Positions 46,919 through 56,486 of a stretch of DNA of 64,000 nucleotides are shown in pieces. How positions within the stretch are numbered: the stretch's first letter is position 1; every line of letters starts with the position of its first letter. This stretch comes from Nitrosopumilus sp. (GTDB lineage Archaea; Thermoproteota; Nitrososphaeria; Nitrososphaerales; Nitrosopumilaceae), in the NCBI GenBank assembly GCA_029862745.1, contig JAOTWS010000006.1, forward strand, positions 61,410-125,409. Direction: 5' to 3'. A program made the translations under genes and the position numbers. Under the pieces are notes generated by a model. The model ran no database searches. It was not told where the DNA came from and saw nothing but the letters and a program-made list of their open reading frames with translations.

Positions 46919-47305
46919 TACTTTCTGAAGGCTAGGTACAGTTTCATAATCTTTCAACTCTTCTACTTTAATCCATTTAAAATCCGAATTTTCCCAATTG
47001 AGTATAATTGTTGAATTATGTGATTCAAACAAAAATGAGAATATCTCCCACTCGTGATTGATGTATTGTGGTGAGTTTACTCTCATTACTTCTGCTGATT
47101 TAACTAGTGTGATTTGATCATCTTTAAGTCCAACTTCTTCAAAAATTTCAATTTTAGCTCTTTGTAATGGTTCTTCATTTTTTTCTATTATTCCACTAAT
47201 TCCTGCCCATAATCCTTTCATAGTTTTTACTTTATTACTTCTTTTGAGAATCAATAATAGATCATCATTTTTAATAAAAGATGTAACTATCTTTGTTGAA
47301 CGCAT
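46901..47305 (-). CDS. NUDIX hydrolase
   Basis: 134 residues. The NUDIX box reads GIIEKNEEPLQRAKIEIFEEVGL, matching GxxExxxxxxxxAxxExxEExGx with the first Glu of the box present. The rest fits an 8-oxo-dGTP/nucleoside-diphosphate type fold, but substrate is unknown. Last gene of the aromatic cluster by position, 5 bp from tyrA. Confidence 0.85.
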   Translation of the reverse strand: MRSTKIVTSFIKNDDLLLILKRSNKVKTMKGLWAGISGIIEKNEEPLQRAKIEIFEEVGLKDDQITLVKSAEVMRVNSPQYINHEWEIFSFLFESHNSTIILNWENSDFKWIKVEELKDYETVPSLQKVLFNLL

Positions 47306-47310
47306 ATCTG

Positions 47311-48162
47311 TTATTTTTCAACAGTTTTTACCATTTTTGATAGTTTTTTGTATGATTCATTTATGTCCTTATGCTTGGCAAGTCTTTCTTGACATTCTTT
47401 GATATAATCTATCACTTCCTCTGTCTTTGACTCTTGAATTGAAGTAAGTAACCTACCAATATCTTTCCACAATTCCTCGGCAACTCTACGAATCTCAGGG
47501 TTTGCAATAATTGTCTCTATTAGTTCTGGAGATTCAGTCATTATGCTCTCTGCCAATATTTTCTGAACTCTAAAAGTGGTTCCGGACATTTTCTCTGTAA
47601 GTAACATTTTTTCATCCTTTGATAGGATGTTTGCAAAAACCAAATTCATTAAATGGGTTAATCCTAAAATGACTGCAATTTTTTTATCATGTTCTGCAGC
47701 ATCGATTGTAACAAAATTAGCTCCTTCAAAAAGCGTTTTTGCCATCGCTAGTTCTTTTTTAGCATCTTTGATTGGAACTGAAATTATATTTTGTCCTTTA
47801 ATCGTTTTAATGCCTGGGCCAAACATTGGATGAATACAAATTGGATTAATTTTAGATGGCATTTTTGATAACGAAGTAACTACTTTTGATTTTTCAGATG
47901 ATATTTCAATAAGATATGTGTCTCGTTTCATCTCCTTTGCAATTAATCTAATAATTTCAGGGGTTCTCCTAGTAGGAGTACATAAAACAACATAATCTGA
48001 TTTTAAAATTCCGCCTACAAGAGATTCTGCAACTTTAATATCTTTTCCAACTACTTTATTTTCTGAATCATAACCTGTAACCTCAAAACCTTTACTTGTA
48101 AAATATTTTGCAAACCATTGGCCCATTTGACCTCCTGCACCTATAACTGTAACTTTTTTCAT
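47311..48162 (-). CDS. tyrA: Prephenate dehydrogenase
   Basis: 283 residues. The NAD(P)-binding GAGGQMGQWFAKYF (about 8-21) and IHPMFGP (about 107-113) are TyrA marks, with the helical dimerisation domain behind. It oxidatively decarboxylates prephenate to 4-hydroxyphenylpyruvate. It overlaps the chorismate mutase-aminotransferase gene by 4 bp. Confidence 0.9.
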   Translation of the reverse strand: MKKVTVIGAGGQMGQWFAKYFTSKGFEVTGYDSENKVVGKDIKVAESLVGGILKSDYVVLCTPTRRTPEIIRLIAKEMKRDTYLIEISSEKSKVVTSLSKMPSKINPICIHPMFGPGIKTIKGQNIISVPIKDAKKELAMAKTLFEGANFVTIDAAEHDKKIAVILGLTHLMNLVFANILSKDEKMLLTEKMSGTTFRVQKILAESIMTESPELIETIIANPEIRRVAEELWKDIGRLLTSIQESKTEEVIDYIKECQERLAKHKDINESYKKLSKMVKTVEK

Positions 48163-49529
48163 TTACTTTCACTCATGATATTACTTAGTGTATTCATTCC
48201 CTCAATTAGTATTTTTTCGTCTTGACATGCAGATATTCTTATGAAATTTTTATAATTTCCAAATCCATCTCCAGGTGCCACTGCCAGTCCCCTTTCTAAG
48301 GCACTGTTAGCAAATCGGACTCCATCAAATTCTTCTTGATTAACTCTTGCAAAAAGATACAACCCTCCATCTGGGATCATAAAGTCTAGTCCTATTTCTT
48401 TTGCTTTTTGTACCAATACATCAAGTCTGTTTTTCACAGTATTAGAATTGTTGGATATGTCTGCATCTAGAGCTTTCATAGCAATGTATTGTATAGGTTC
48501 TGAGACATTTGTTAGGCACAAAGCCTCTAATTTTGCCATTTTTTCAATGATTTTTGAATTTGCAATGGCATATCCTACTCTAAATCCTGTCATGGCATGA
48601 GATTTTGAGAATGAACGTGTGACTATACTTTTCTCATAATTATAATTTAGGATACTTTTCCAACTATTTGTTGAATATTCTGAATAAATCTCATCACTCA
48701 ATATGTAAAGATCATTTTTTCTAGCTAATTCTACTATGGTGTCTTGAACTGTTTCATTTAGAATTTTACCTGTAGGATTATTTGGATAATTCAATACAAT
48801 CATTTTTGTATTTGAATTGATTAAATTTTTGATTTGTTCCACTGATGGTTCCCACTTGTCTTCCAAAGTTGTATTGATTGTTCTTACTTTAACTCCTGAA
48901 TTTAATGCACAGTCTTTGTAAGCTGGCCATGCAGGTTCAATTACAATCATTTCATCTCCAGGATTAAGAAGGGTTGTAATTGCAGTAAAAACTGAGAATC
49001 GTGCTCCAGGACTAACGATAATGTTGTCTTGTGTGACTTTTACATTGAATTTCTTATAAATATGGTTTGATAATGCTTCTCTAAATACAGGCATTCCTTT
49101 TGATGAGCCATACTTTAGAAATCCTTTGTTGAAAACTTCTTCTAATGCAATCTTTACAATTGGTGGCGGTGGAAAATCTGGTTCCCCTACTTCCATATGA
49201 ATAATTTTTTTACCTTGTTCTTCAAGTAATTTTGCTTTTAAGAAAATAGATAGATGTGTCTGCTTATCTGATGACTGTACCTTCACAGATTCATTTAACA
49301 GAAAATTAAGAAATTTTGTAGCAATTGTTTCATCTAATCCTATGTTTTTACATAATGTTATTACCTTTTCACGTAAATTACTTTCTCGTAATTCATCTGT
49401 CACTCCCTTGCCGATATTCTTTTTGACTTGTCCTATTTCTTTTGCAATATCAGTTCTAGTTTTTAGTAATCCTATCATTTGAAGCGTTATATCATCCATT
49501 TTATTCCTAAGATCGTTTATGTCTGACAT
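48159..49529 (-). CDS. Chorismate mutase (AroQ) fused to class I aminotransferase
   Basis: 456 residues. Residues 1-90 form an AroQ-type all-helical chorismate mutase (DLRNKMDDITLQMIGLLKTR...AKEIGQVKK). Residues about 95-456 form a PLP aminotransferase: EVGEPDFPPPP, SPGARFSVFTAI, NYPNNPTGKI and the PLP Lys in RSFSKSHAMTGFRVGY. One polypeptide would make prephenate and transaminate the aromatic keto acid (or prephenate). The fusion fits its place between aroC and tyrA. Confidence 0.88.
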   Translation of the reverse strand: MSDINDLRNKMDDITLQMIGLLKTRTDIAKEIGQVKKNIGKGVTDELRESNLREKVITLCKNIGLDETIATKFLNFLLNESVKVQSSDKQTHLSIFLKAKLLEEQGKKIIHMEVGEPDFPPPPIVKIALEEVFNKGFLKYGSSKGMPVFREALSNHIYKKFNVKVTQDNIIVSPGARFSVFTAITTLLNPGDEMIVIEPAWPAYKDCALNSGVKVRTINTTLEDKWEPSVEQIKNLINSNTKMIVLNYPNNPTGKILNETVQDTIVELARKNDLYILSDEIYSEYSTNSWKSILNYNYEKSIVTRSFSKSHAMTGFRVGYAIANSKIIEKMAKLEALCLTNVSEPIQYIAMKALDADISNNSNTVKNRLDVLVQKAKEIGLDFMIPDGGLYLFARVNQEEFDGVRFANSALERGLAVAPGDGFGNYKNFIRISACQDEKILIEGMNTLSNIMSESK

Positions 49530-49533
49530 TTTC

Positions 49534-50631
49534 TTATAATGTAGGTTTGATTGTCCCTGCTAGCAGTGCATGATCTGCAATAGTTAAAGATACAAGCGAA
49601 TCCACTACAGGAGGAGCTCTTGGCACTACACAAGGATCATGTCGTCCTTTAACCTGAAGATTAGTTTCTTTTTTTGTTTTGATATCTACAGTTTTTTGTT
49701 TTTGAGCAATTGATGATGCTGGTTTGAATGCAATTCTCATTGTTATTGGCATACCATTTGAAATGCCACCCAAAATTCCACCTGATCTGTTTGTTTCTGT
49801 TACTATTTTTCCTTTTTTGATGGTATACAAATCATTATTTTGAGAACCGTATAATTCTGAACCTTTGAATCCTGAACCAAATTCAATTCCTTTTACTGAT
49901 GGAATAGAAAAAATTGCTTTACTCAAATCTGATTCTAATGAACTAAAAATTGGTTCTCCTAATCCTGTTGGAACATTTGTTGTAATTGATTCTATAATTC
50001 CTCCAAGCGAATCTCCTTTTTTCCTTGCATCAAGAATACTTGCCCTCATATTTTTTGCAGTATTATCTTCAGGACATCTAACTTCATTTTTGTAAATGGA
50101 ATTAAACATTTTTTCATTAAATTCTTTTTCCATCTTTATTTTTCCAATTTGTGATGTGCAAGAGTGTGTTGTGATACCTAAGGTTACTTTGAGTAGTTTT
50201 CTGGCAATTGCCCCGCCCATAACATGGGTTGCAGTTAATCTTCCTGAGAATCTTCCACCGCCTCTATAATCATTGTAGTGATTATATTTTATCATGGCAG
50301 GGTAATCTGAATGTCCTGGTCTTAGTTTTGTTTTCAAATTTTCATAATCTTTTGATTTTTGATCACTATTCCAAATCACCATAGTAATTGGGGCCCCTGT
50401 AGTATAACCTCTAAACACGCCTGAGATAATTTCTACAATATCGCCCTCTTTTCTTTGAGTTGAGATTAAATTTTGCCCTGGTTTCCTAAGATCTAGCATT
50501 TTTTGAATATCTTCTTCATCAATTTCCAATCCTGCAGGACATCCGTCTAAAACTGCACCAATTGATTTCCCATGACTTTCTCCAAAACTTGTTAAAACAA
50601 GACGCTGGCCAATAGAACTTCCCGGCAACAT
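49534..50631 (-). CDS. aroC: Chorismate synthase
   Basis: 365 residues. GQRLVLTSFGESHGKSIG at the start, RPGHSDYPAMIKYNHYNDYRGGGRFSGRLTA and the end GRHDPCVVPRAPPVVDS are the standard AroC signatures. It eliminates phosphate from EPSP using reduced FMN. It lies downstream of the structured RNA element at 50842-50925. Confidence 0.95.
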   Translation of the reverse strand: MLPGSSIGQRLVLTSFGESHGKSIGAVLDGCPAGLEIDEEDIQKMLDLRKPGQNLISTQRKEGDIVEIISGVFRGYTTGAPITMVIWNSDQKSKDYENLKTKLRPGHSDYPAMIKYNHYNDYRGGGRFSGRLTATHVMGGAIARKLLKVTLGITTHSCTSQIGKIKMEKEFNEKMFNSIYKNEVRCPEDNTAKNMRASILDARKKGDSLGGIIESITTNVPTGLGEPIFSSLESDLSKAIFSIPSVKGIEFGSGFKGSELYGSQNNDLYTIKKGKIVTETNRSGGILGGISNGMPITMRIAFKPASSIAQKQKTVDIKTKKETNLQVKGRHDPCVVPRAPPVVDSLVSLTIADHALLAGTIKPTL

Positions 50632-50841
50632 ACTATCAAAGCTAAATGATGCTTATAATTCCTCATTCTGAATTTTTTTAATGGTTTTATTCTGATCCAC
50701 ACATATTCCTAAGAATTTATAATCAGTTGTTAATATTTACAAATTAATAGGCAATAATACGAAATATTCTCATTATATTCTTAAATAATAGAATAACATA
50801 TACAATACATGCAAAAACATGTAAATTATAAAGCATGATTT

Positions 50842-50930
50842 GCGCGGCTCTGCGAAAAAGACATGTTATCTGCACGAAAGTGCAGTGAGTGAAGAGAATG
50901 CTTTTCACTCTATACAGAGTCGCGCCTTTT
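50842..50930 (+). ncRNA. Structured RNA, three-way junction with GAAA tetraloop and T-run
   Basis: A GC-rich island in AT-rich DNA. Outer stem: GCGCGGCTCTG (50842-50852) with CAGAGTCGCGC (50915-50925), 11 pairs with one G-U. Inside: CTGCAC-GAAA-GTGCAG (50870-50885, perfect 6-bp stem with GNRA tetraloop) and GAGTGAA (50887-50893)/TTCACTC (50904-50910) closing a 10-nt loop. CTTTT follows at 50926-50930, a likely archaeal terminator. The GNRA loop and T-run fit the plus strand, opposite to aroA and aroC. Not recognised as a known family; tRNA, 5S, SRP RNA and H/ACA were excluded by shape. Confidence 0.65.
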
Positions 50931-50957
50931 ACATTTAGAATTATTTTTTAGAAAGTT

Positions 50958-52229
50958 CTATTCTAATAATTGGATTTTTGCACCTAGACGTTTCATCTCT
51001 TCAACAAAATTTGGATATGACACTTTGACTGATTCTGGGTCTGTGATGGTGCAATTACCAACATACATTCCTGCGATACAAAATGCCATAAATAACCGGT
51101 GGTCATTTTCTGCATTCAATTCTGCACTACTCAATTCTTCTGATGGCTCTAAAATCATACCATCTACATTCTCTTGAATTCTAATTCCTAATTTTACCAT
51201 CTCTCTTGTGATGATTGCGATTCTGTCTGTTTCTTTTAATCTTGCATGTTTGACATTAATTATTTCAATTGGTTTTAGTGATTTTAGTGCTAGTATAGAC
51301 AAGGGTGGAAGAAGATCAGGGGAATTACTCAAATCAAATTTACCACCGTTTAATTTTTCAGGAGATTTAATTTTTATTTCATCATTATCAATTATTACTG
51401 AAACTCCCAATTGCTCTAAAATATCTATAAACACTTCATCACCTTGAGGTAAATTCCCAATACTTCCTTTAATTATAACTTCTTGACCATTTAACACATT
51501 AGCTGAAAGAAGAAGTGCTAAACTTGAAAAATCAATTGGAATTGTGAATGCAGTTTCTTTGTAAATCTGTGGCGAGATATTATATCTTTTGTAAGGAATT
51601 AATGTTTGCACTGACACACCAAATGTTCTCATTACTGCAATTGTTGCATCAAGATAGGGTTTCGATACCAAGTTTCCTTCAATTATTAAATTAATTCCTT
51701 TTTCAGTTAGTGGAGCACAAATTAAAAGTGAGGATATGAATTGACTAGAGAAATTTCCTGGAATGGTGACATCTCCTCCTGAAATTTTTCCTTTAATTTT
51801 GATTGGGGGTTTTCCATCTGAGGATTGACACTGTGCACCCATACTTGATAATGCATCTAGAAGAGATTGCATTGGTCTTTTTTGAAGACTAGAATCTCCA
51901 GTGAGTGTGATTTCATCTGAAAATAAACTTGCTATGCCTGCAGCAATTCTAATTGTGGTACCTGAATTTTCTGCATTTATTTCAGATACATGTGTTCCTA
52001 TTTTTATTGGGTTTTTGACAATTATAGATGAATTTTCCATCTCAAACTTGGCTCCAAATTTTTTACATGCCTCAATTGTTGCAATGGTGTCTGCTGAAAG
52101 TAATATGTTATCTACCCTGCTATTTTTTCCTGCAAGTGATGCAAGAAAAATTGCTCTGTGGGTATAACTTTTATTTGCTGGACACAAAATTGTTCCAGAA
52201 ATTTTTGATTTTTCAACTTTACACTTCAT
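50958..52229 (-). CDS. aroA: EPSP synthase
   Basis: 423 residues. SGTILCPANKSYTHRAIFLASLAG at the start, NSGTTIRIAAGI, and the end block LKETDRIAIITREMVKLG with NDHRLFMAFCIAG are diagnostic. It joins shikimate-3-P and PEP. Its start overlaps the shikimate kinase end by 11 bp. Confidence 0.95.
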   Translation of the reverse strand: MKCKVEKSKISGTILCPANKSYTHRAIFLASLAGKNSRVDNILLSADTIATIEACKKFGAKFEMENSSIIVKNPIKIGTHVSEINAENSGTTIRIAAGIASLFSDEITLTGDSSLQKRPMQSLLDALSSMGAQCQSSDGKPPIKIKGKISGGDVTIPGNFSSQFISSLLICAPLTEKGINLIIEGNLVSKPYLDATIAVMRTFGVSVQTLIPYKRYNISPQIYKETAFTIPIDFSSLALLLSANVLNGQEVIIKGSIGNLPQGDEVFIDILEQLGVSVIIDNDEIKIKSPEKLNGGKFDLSNSPDLLPPLSILALKSLKPIEIINVKHARLKETDRIAIITREMVKLGIRIQENVDGMILEPSEELSSAELNAENDHRLFMAFCIAGMYVGNCTITDPESVKVSYPNFVEEMKRLGAKIQLLE

Positions 52230-53076
52230 GGACTTCTGCCTTTTCGTTATTAATTTTTGAAACTATTATGTTGCCTTCCAACACTGAGAATATTTTTTTT
52301 ATTGCTACTTCATTTTCTTTTTTAACTACTGCTGCAATAGATGGTCCATTACCTGAAACAGATGCTGCCAGTGCACCTTTTTCAATTAAATCTGTAATTA
52401 TTTTAGGATTTGAATTTAAAATTGATGCTGTTGCAAGTCCATTAATTGTCATAGATTCCCAGTAGTTTGCCTTTCTTGCTAATTCCCATGCCACTGCAAA
52501 AACAGATGATAAAATTTTTAATTTTTTTAAATTTCCTCTTTTTCTATTTTTTGGAATAAATATAACTGCAACTAAATTTGATGGTCCTTTCTCAAAATGA
52601 ATTCTTTTTTTCTTTGCATTATCTGTTACATTAAATCCTCCATAATAACAAGAACATGCATCATCATATGCTCCTGTAATACTTACTTTGGATTCTATTG
52701 ATGCATCAACTCCTGCAAGTAGTATTTGTTGATCAGTAAGTTTTGGTTTGAATATTTTTGCACATGCTAGAGCAATTGCCGAAGAAATCGCACTTGAACT
52801 TTTAAGACCATATCCAGTTGGAATTTCGGAATCAAGAGTAATCATAATCTTATTTTGCTCTAAATCTTTTTTTGAGACTATCTTTTCAACTGTTTTGTTA
52901 ATCAGACGAGAACTAAGACTTTGGTTTTCAGATTGAATAACAATTCCCTTACCTTGTGTGCTTTCAACTGTTGCTTCTACTTTTAAGGAAATCCCTAACG
53001 TTGCACCTTTTTGATTTGCAATCGCATTTACAAGTGAAATTGCCCCATGGACTGTAGCTTTTGCCTTTGCCATCAA
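52219..53076 (-). CDS. aroK: Shikimate kinase, archaeal GHMP type
   Basis: 285 residues of the GHMP kinase fold. The ATP motif PTGYGLKSSSAISSAIALA (about 86-104) and AASVSGNGPSIAAVV near the end are visible. Archaeal shikimate kinase is unrelated to bacterial AroK; the position between aroE and aroA confirms the role. It overlaps aroE by 4 bp. Confidence 0.9.
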   Translation of the reverse strand: MMAKAKATVHGAISLVNAIANQKGATLGISLKVEATVESTQGKGIVIQSENQSLSSRLINKTVEKIVSKKDLEQNKIMITLDSEIPTGYGLKSSSAISSAIALACAKIFKPKLTDQQILLAGVDASIESKVSITGAYDDACSCYYGGFNVTDNAKKKRIHFEKGPSNLVAVIFIPKNRKRGNLKKLKILSSVFAVAWELARKANYWESMTINGLATASILNSNPKIITDLIEKGALAASVSGNGPSIAAVVKKENEVAIKKIFSVLEGNIIVSKINNEKAEVHEV

Positions 53077-53906
53077 AATCCTCCTAGAAGTGCTCTTTTC
53101 ATGGCATTATAAGGTGCTTCTATGCCATGCCAAATCTCAAATGCTCTGATTGCCTGACCTAATAACATTTCATAGCCAAAAATTATGATTGCGTTTTTTT
53201 CTTTTGCTTTTTTGATAAAATCTGTATTAATTGGCATGTATACTATATCATACACAATTGTCTTCTCGTTAATTCCGTCGAGTGGTATGATGCTTGATTC
53301 GTTTTTCAGACCTATTGACGTTGCATTAACTATAATGTCATACTCTTTTCCTATGTTTTTGACTTGCTCAATTTTAATTGCATTGGCATTCAAACCAATT
53401 TGTTCTGAAAACTTTACAAGCTTTTCTGCATTTTCTAATGTTCTATTTGTAATTGTAATGCTTTTAGCTTTTTCTTTGGAAAATCCTGCAACAATTGCTC
53501 TTGCTGCTCCACCGGCTCCAATAAGAAGAACTTTTTTGTTTATTATATCTAATTTTTTTTTCTTAAATGGATCTAAGAATCCATCCATATCTGTGTTGTA
53601 TCCTTTAAGAATTCCATCCTTATTTGTAACTGTGTTAACAGCCCCAATCAAACTACAAGATTCATCAGTTTTATCCAAATACTTCATCATCTCTACTTTA
53701 TGTGGTATGGTGACATTGAATCCATCAATCTTGATTTTTTTTAATCCTTCAATTCCTTCTTCTAATTCTCCCTTTGGAATTCTATATGCAATGTATGACG
53801 AATCTAAATTTAATTCTCTAAATGCCGCACTATGAATATTTGGAGATAATGAATGATCAATAGGGTCTCCAATTACTGCAAATGATTTTCCCATTATTGT
53901 CTTCAA
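53073..53906 (-). CDS. aroE: Shikimate dehydrogenase
   Basis: 277 residues. FAVIGDPIDHSLSPNIHSAAF, NVTIPHK, GAVNTV and NTDMDGF form the shikimate site; GAGGAARAIV and the NRT motif bind NADP. Standard AroE length. It reduces 3-dehydroshikimate. Confidence 0.95.
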   Translation of the reverse strand: MKTIMGKSFAVIGDPIDHSLSPNIHSAAFRELNLDSSYIAYRIPKGELEEGIEGLKKIKIDGFNVTIPHKVEMMKYLDKTDESCSLIGAVNTVTNKDGILKGYNTDMDGFLDPFKKKKLDIINKKVLLIGAGGAARAIVAGFSKEKAKSITITNRTLENAEKLVKFSEQIGLNANAIKIEQVKNIGKEYDIIVNATSIGLKNESSIIPLDGINEKTIVYDIVYMPINTDFIKKAKEKNAIIIFGYEMLLGQAIRAFEIWHGIEAPYNAMKRALLGGF

Positions 53907-53939
53907 AGATATGATTGATTTAAACTCTCAACTGCTGTT

Positions 53940-54614
53940 TTAATTTTTTTTTAAATTTATAATTTTTTTAATTTCATCAACACTAAACTGTCCTGGTGCT
54001 ACTGCTTTACCTAATGAGACATATGTGTAGGGGCTACCTAAATACAGGCATAAAATTCGTGAAATTCTGCCCAAATCACCCATTGCAAATGCGATTAAAT
54101 TATTCTTCCCTTTTTTACTGTAAAGTTCTAGCATTCGGGTAGAGTCATCTGTTGATTTTGCAGTAGACACAATTTTGAGATTGGATGAAAACTTGCTCAT
54201 TTGATTCATTTTATTTTTTAGTTCGATGGTACTTGGTGTTTTCTTAAAATCATGCCAGGATACAAGTAATTTTGTATTTGTATCTTTTAGATATTTTACT
54301 AATAATGAGTTCTTTCTTAGAGTGTTAAATTCAATATCTAGCAAGTATGGGGTATATTCTGCGATTAATTTTAAGATTGAAATTCTTTCTTTTTCACTAC
54401 CTGTGAATTTTCCGCCTTCTGTTTTTGGCCTTAATGTGCATACAATTCTATTTAGATCTTTTTTGATCATATCTATTGTTTCAGGTATTTGTTCTGCCTT
54501 TAAAAAATCAAATCTAACTTCAACAAAATCGGATTTTGTTAGCGCAGTCTTTAATGTTTTTTTGATTTTATTTGGTGTTTCCTCTACAATAGACACACAT
54601 GTTTTGTACTTCAT
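53940..54614 (-). CDS. aroD: 3-dehydroquinate dehydratase, type I
   Basis: 224 residues. EVRFDFL (about 32-38), TLRPKTEGGKF, SWHDFKKTP and KIVSTAKSTDDS carry the catalytic His and Schiff-base Lys in a class I fold; the end has GSPYTYVSLG and APGQFS. It turns 3-dehydroquinate into dehydroshikimate. It is 1 bp from the DHQ synthase gene. Confidence 0.92.
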   Translation of the reverse strand: MKYKTCVSIVEETPNKIKKTLKTALTKSDFVEVRFDFLKAEQIPETIDMIKKDLNRIVCTLRPKTEGGKFTGSEKERISILKLIAEYTPYLLDIEFNTLRKNSLLVKYLKDTNTKLLVSWHDFKKTPSTIELKNKMNQMSKFSSNLKIVSTAKSTDDSTRMLELYSKKGKNNLIAFAMGDLGRISRILCLYLGSPYTYVSLGKAVAPGQFSVDEIKKIINLKKN

Positions 54615-54615
54615 G

Positions 54616-55677
54616 TTATTTTTCTAGAATGTATTCATCAGACACTTCCATTCCAAAATGTCTGCCAGTTGCTGGCTTTGCATGTACCATAACGGTGTCT
54701 CCTTTTTTTAGATGCGTTACAGATACTAGTTGTCCATTTGGTCTTACAAATCTAATTGTTTCAGCATCCTGTGCTATTATGCCGCCTATTTCTCCTCCAA
54801 CAGAAGCTTTGATCATTAGCATTGGTCTTCTTTCTATTTTTGATCTTCCTACAGTAGCTCTTCTTGCTTTTCCTTTAGAATTGAGAATTAATACTTCAGA
54901 ACCTGTTTCAACCTCTGAGAGATAGTTGGTTGTTCCATCAGGTGAAAGAGTATAGCAATGAACTGCTCCTGCATTAACTCTAAATGGTCTTGGTGACGTA
55001 AATGAAGATCCTACTGATTCATTATGAACTAGAAACAAAAAGTTTGATCTGCTACCAATTAACATACCTTCTCCTTTATGGAGTATTGATGCCGTATCTA
55101 CACACACGCGCTCTCCGTCTCCTACCTCTTTGATTTCAATAATCTTAGCAGGTTTCATCTCAAAACTTCTAGTTCCAAGATACACCATAGCCTCTCTCAC
55201 TTCAGTAATTGACGATGTGCTGAAAATTACTCCGTCTACTCCCACTTCTAAGATTGAAAACATTTTTCTCACTTCCTCAGGGGTTCTAGCTATTGCAAAA
55301 ATTTTGGTGTGTATTTTATGTAGTTTAGCAATAATGTTTTCCAAAGGAATGATTTTCCAATCTTTCACTTCTACAATAACAAAATCTAATCCTTGTTTGG
55401 CATTAGATAAGATATTCTCAATATCTAAGTTTGATAATACTTGGAATTTTCTTCCAACCTTCTTACGTTTTGGTTTAACACTACCTTCTTTTTCCAGTAC
55501 AACATAATTTGATGAATTTGATGGAAAGACTGTTTGAAGTTTAGTTTTTACTTTGGTTAGTTTTTTTGGGTCAAGGTACACCATTTGGATTCCCTCTTCT
55601 TCTAATTGAACAATAAATTTGGATAGTTGTGCTTGACTCACTTTAGGTAAAATTATTAATTCTCTTGTTTTACTCAA
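54616..55677 (-). CDS. aroB': 3-dehydroquinate synthase II (archaeal)
   Basis: 353 residues of the archaeal family that converts ADH to 3-dehydroquinate with NAD. Seen: VDGVIFSTSSITEVREAM, GERVCVDTASILHKGEGMLIGSRSNFLFLVHNES and GAVHCYTLSPDGTTNYLSE. No resemblance to bacterial AroB. It overlaps the ADH synthase by 8 bp. Confidence 0.93.
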   Translation of the reverse strand: MSKTRELIILPKVSQAQLSKFIVQLEEEGIQMVYLDPKKLTKVKTKLQTVFPSNSSNYVVLEKEGSVKPKRKKVGRKFQVLSNLDIENILSNAKQGLDFVIVEVKDWKIIPLENIIAKLHKIHTKIFAIARTPEEVRKMFSILEVGVDGVIFSTSSITEVREAMVYLGTRSFEMKPAKIIEIKEVGDGERVCVDTASILHKGEGMLIGSRSNFLFLVHNESVGSSFTSPRPFRVNAGAVHCYTLSPDGTTNYLSEVETGSEVLILNSKGKARRATVGRSKIERRPMLMIKASVGGEIGGIIAQDAETIRFVRPNGQLVSVTHLKKGDTVMVHAKPATGRHFGMEVSDEYILEK

Positions 55678-56452
55678 TTTTCTTCAATGCTTCCTTTGCG
55701 GTTCCTTTTCTGAAAATTATTTCAGATAATGCTTCTACCATTTTTTCAGGTGTTTTATGTGCAAAGATATTCCTGCCATATGTGACTCCTTTAGCTCCTG
55801 CAGTCATGACATCCTCAGTCATTTGAAGAATATCTAAATCTGTTTTTGCTTTTGGTCCGCCTGCAATTACAATTGGGACAGGTGTACTTTTTACAATTTT
55901 AGCAAAAGAGTCAATATCTCCTGTGTATAATGTTTTGATAATATCGGCACCACATTCTGCTCCAATTCTTGAAACATGTCCTACAATTTCCGGATCATGT
56001 GGATCTTTGATGTTTTCACCTCTTGGATACATCATTGCTAAAAGAGGCATTCCCCATTTGTGGCATTGATCTGCAGTCATCCCAAGTTGTTCTAACATCT
56101 CAGGTTCTTCCTTACCCCCAATGTTGATGTGGAGTGAAATTCCATCTGCACCCATTGCAACTGCTTCTTTAACAGTGCCTGTTAGCATTTTTCTATTAGG
56201 TGATAGTGATAATGATGTACTACTTGAAAGATGAACTAGAATTCCAATTTTAGTTGGTCTAGATAATGCTTTGAGTATTCCTTTATTGATTATAACACTT
56301 GTTAAACCACGACCTTCACATTTGTAAATAGTCGATGTTGGATCTTCAAGTCCTTTGATTGGGCCATTTGAAATTCCATGATCCATTGGGATACACAGCA
56401 TTCTTCCTTTCCTGAGAATTCGATTAAGTCGGATTTGGTTACCAGATACCAT
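55670..56452 (-). CDS. aroA': 2-amino-3,7-dideoxyheptulosonate (ADH) synthase
   Basis: 260 residues, class I aldolase of the DhnA/fructose-bisphosphate aldolase fold. Seen: MLCIPMDHGISNGPIKGLEDP, GADGISLHINIGG, LAMMYPRGENI and TGDIDSFAKIVKSTPVPIVIAGGPK. It starts the archaeal aromatic pathway, condensing an aspartate-derived semialdehyde with a ketoaldehyde sugar. It is the first gene of the cluster. Confidence 0.93.
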   Translation of the reverse strand: MVSGNQIRLNRILRKGRMLCIPMDHGISNGPIKGLEDPTSTIYKCEGRGLTSVIINKGILKALSRPTKIGILVHLSSSTSLSLSPNRKMLTGTVKEAVAMGADGISLHINIGGKEEPEMLEQLGMTADQCHKWGMPLLAMMYPRGENIKDPHDPEIVGHVSRIGAECGADIIKTLYTGDIDSFAKIVKSTPVPIVIAGGPKAKTDLDILQMTEDVMTAGAKGVTYGRNIFAHKTPEKMVEALSEIIFRKGTAKEALKKIE

Positions 56453-56475
56453 GGATTGTCTGGATTTTGCGCCCT

Positions 56476-56486
56476 ACTTAAAAATA
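56476..56486 (-). promoter_or_regulatory. TATA box of the aromatic biosynthesis operon
   Basis: On the minus strand TTATTTTTAAG, centred 29 bp upstream of the ATG at 56452. It predicts a leaderless mRNA for the genes from ADH synthase downward. Confidence 0.5.

Noticed and set aside
50842..50925. H/ACA guide RNA
   Set aside because: ACA occurs only after the T-run, and the fold is a three-way junction rather than one hairpin with a guide pocket.
52028..52465. Plus-strand 145-codon frame over aroA/aroK
   Set aside because: Antisense shadow crossing the junction of two well-supported genes.
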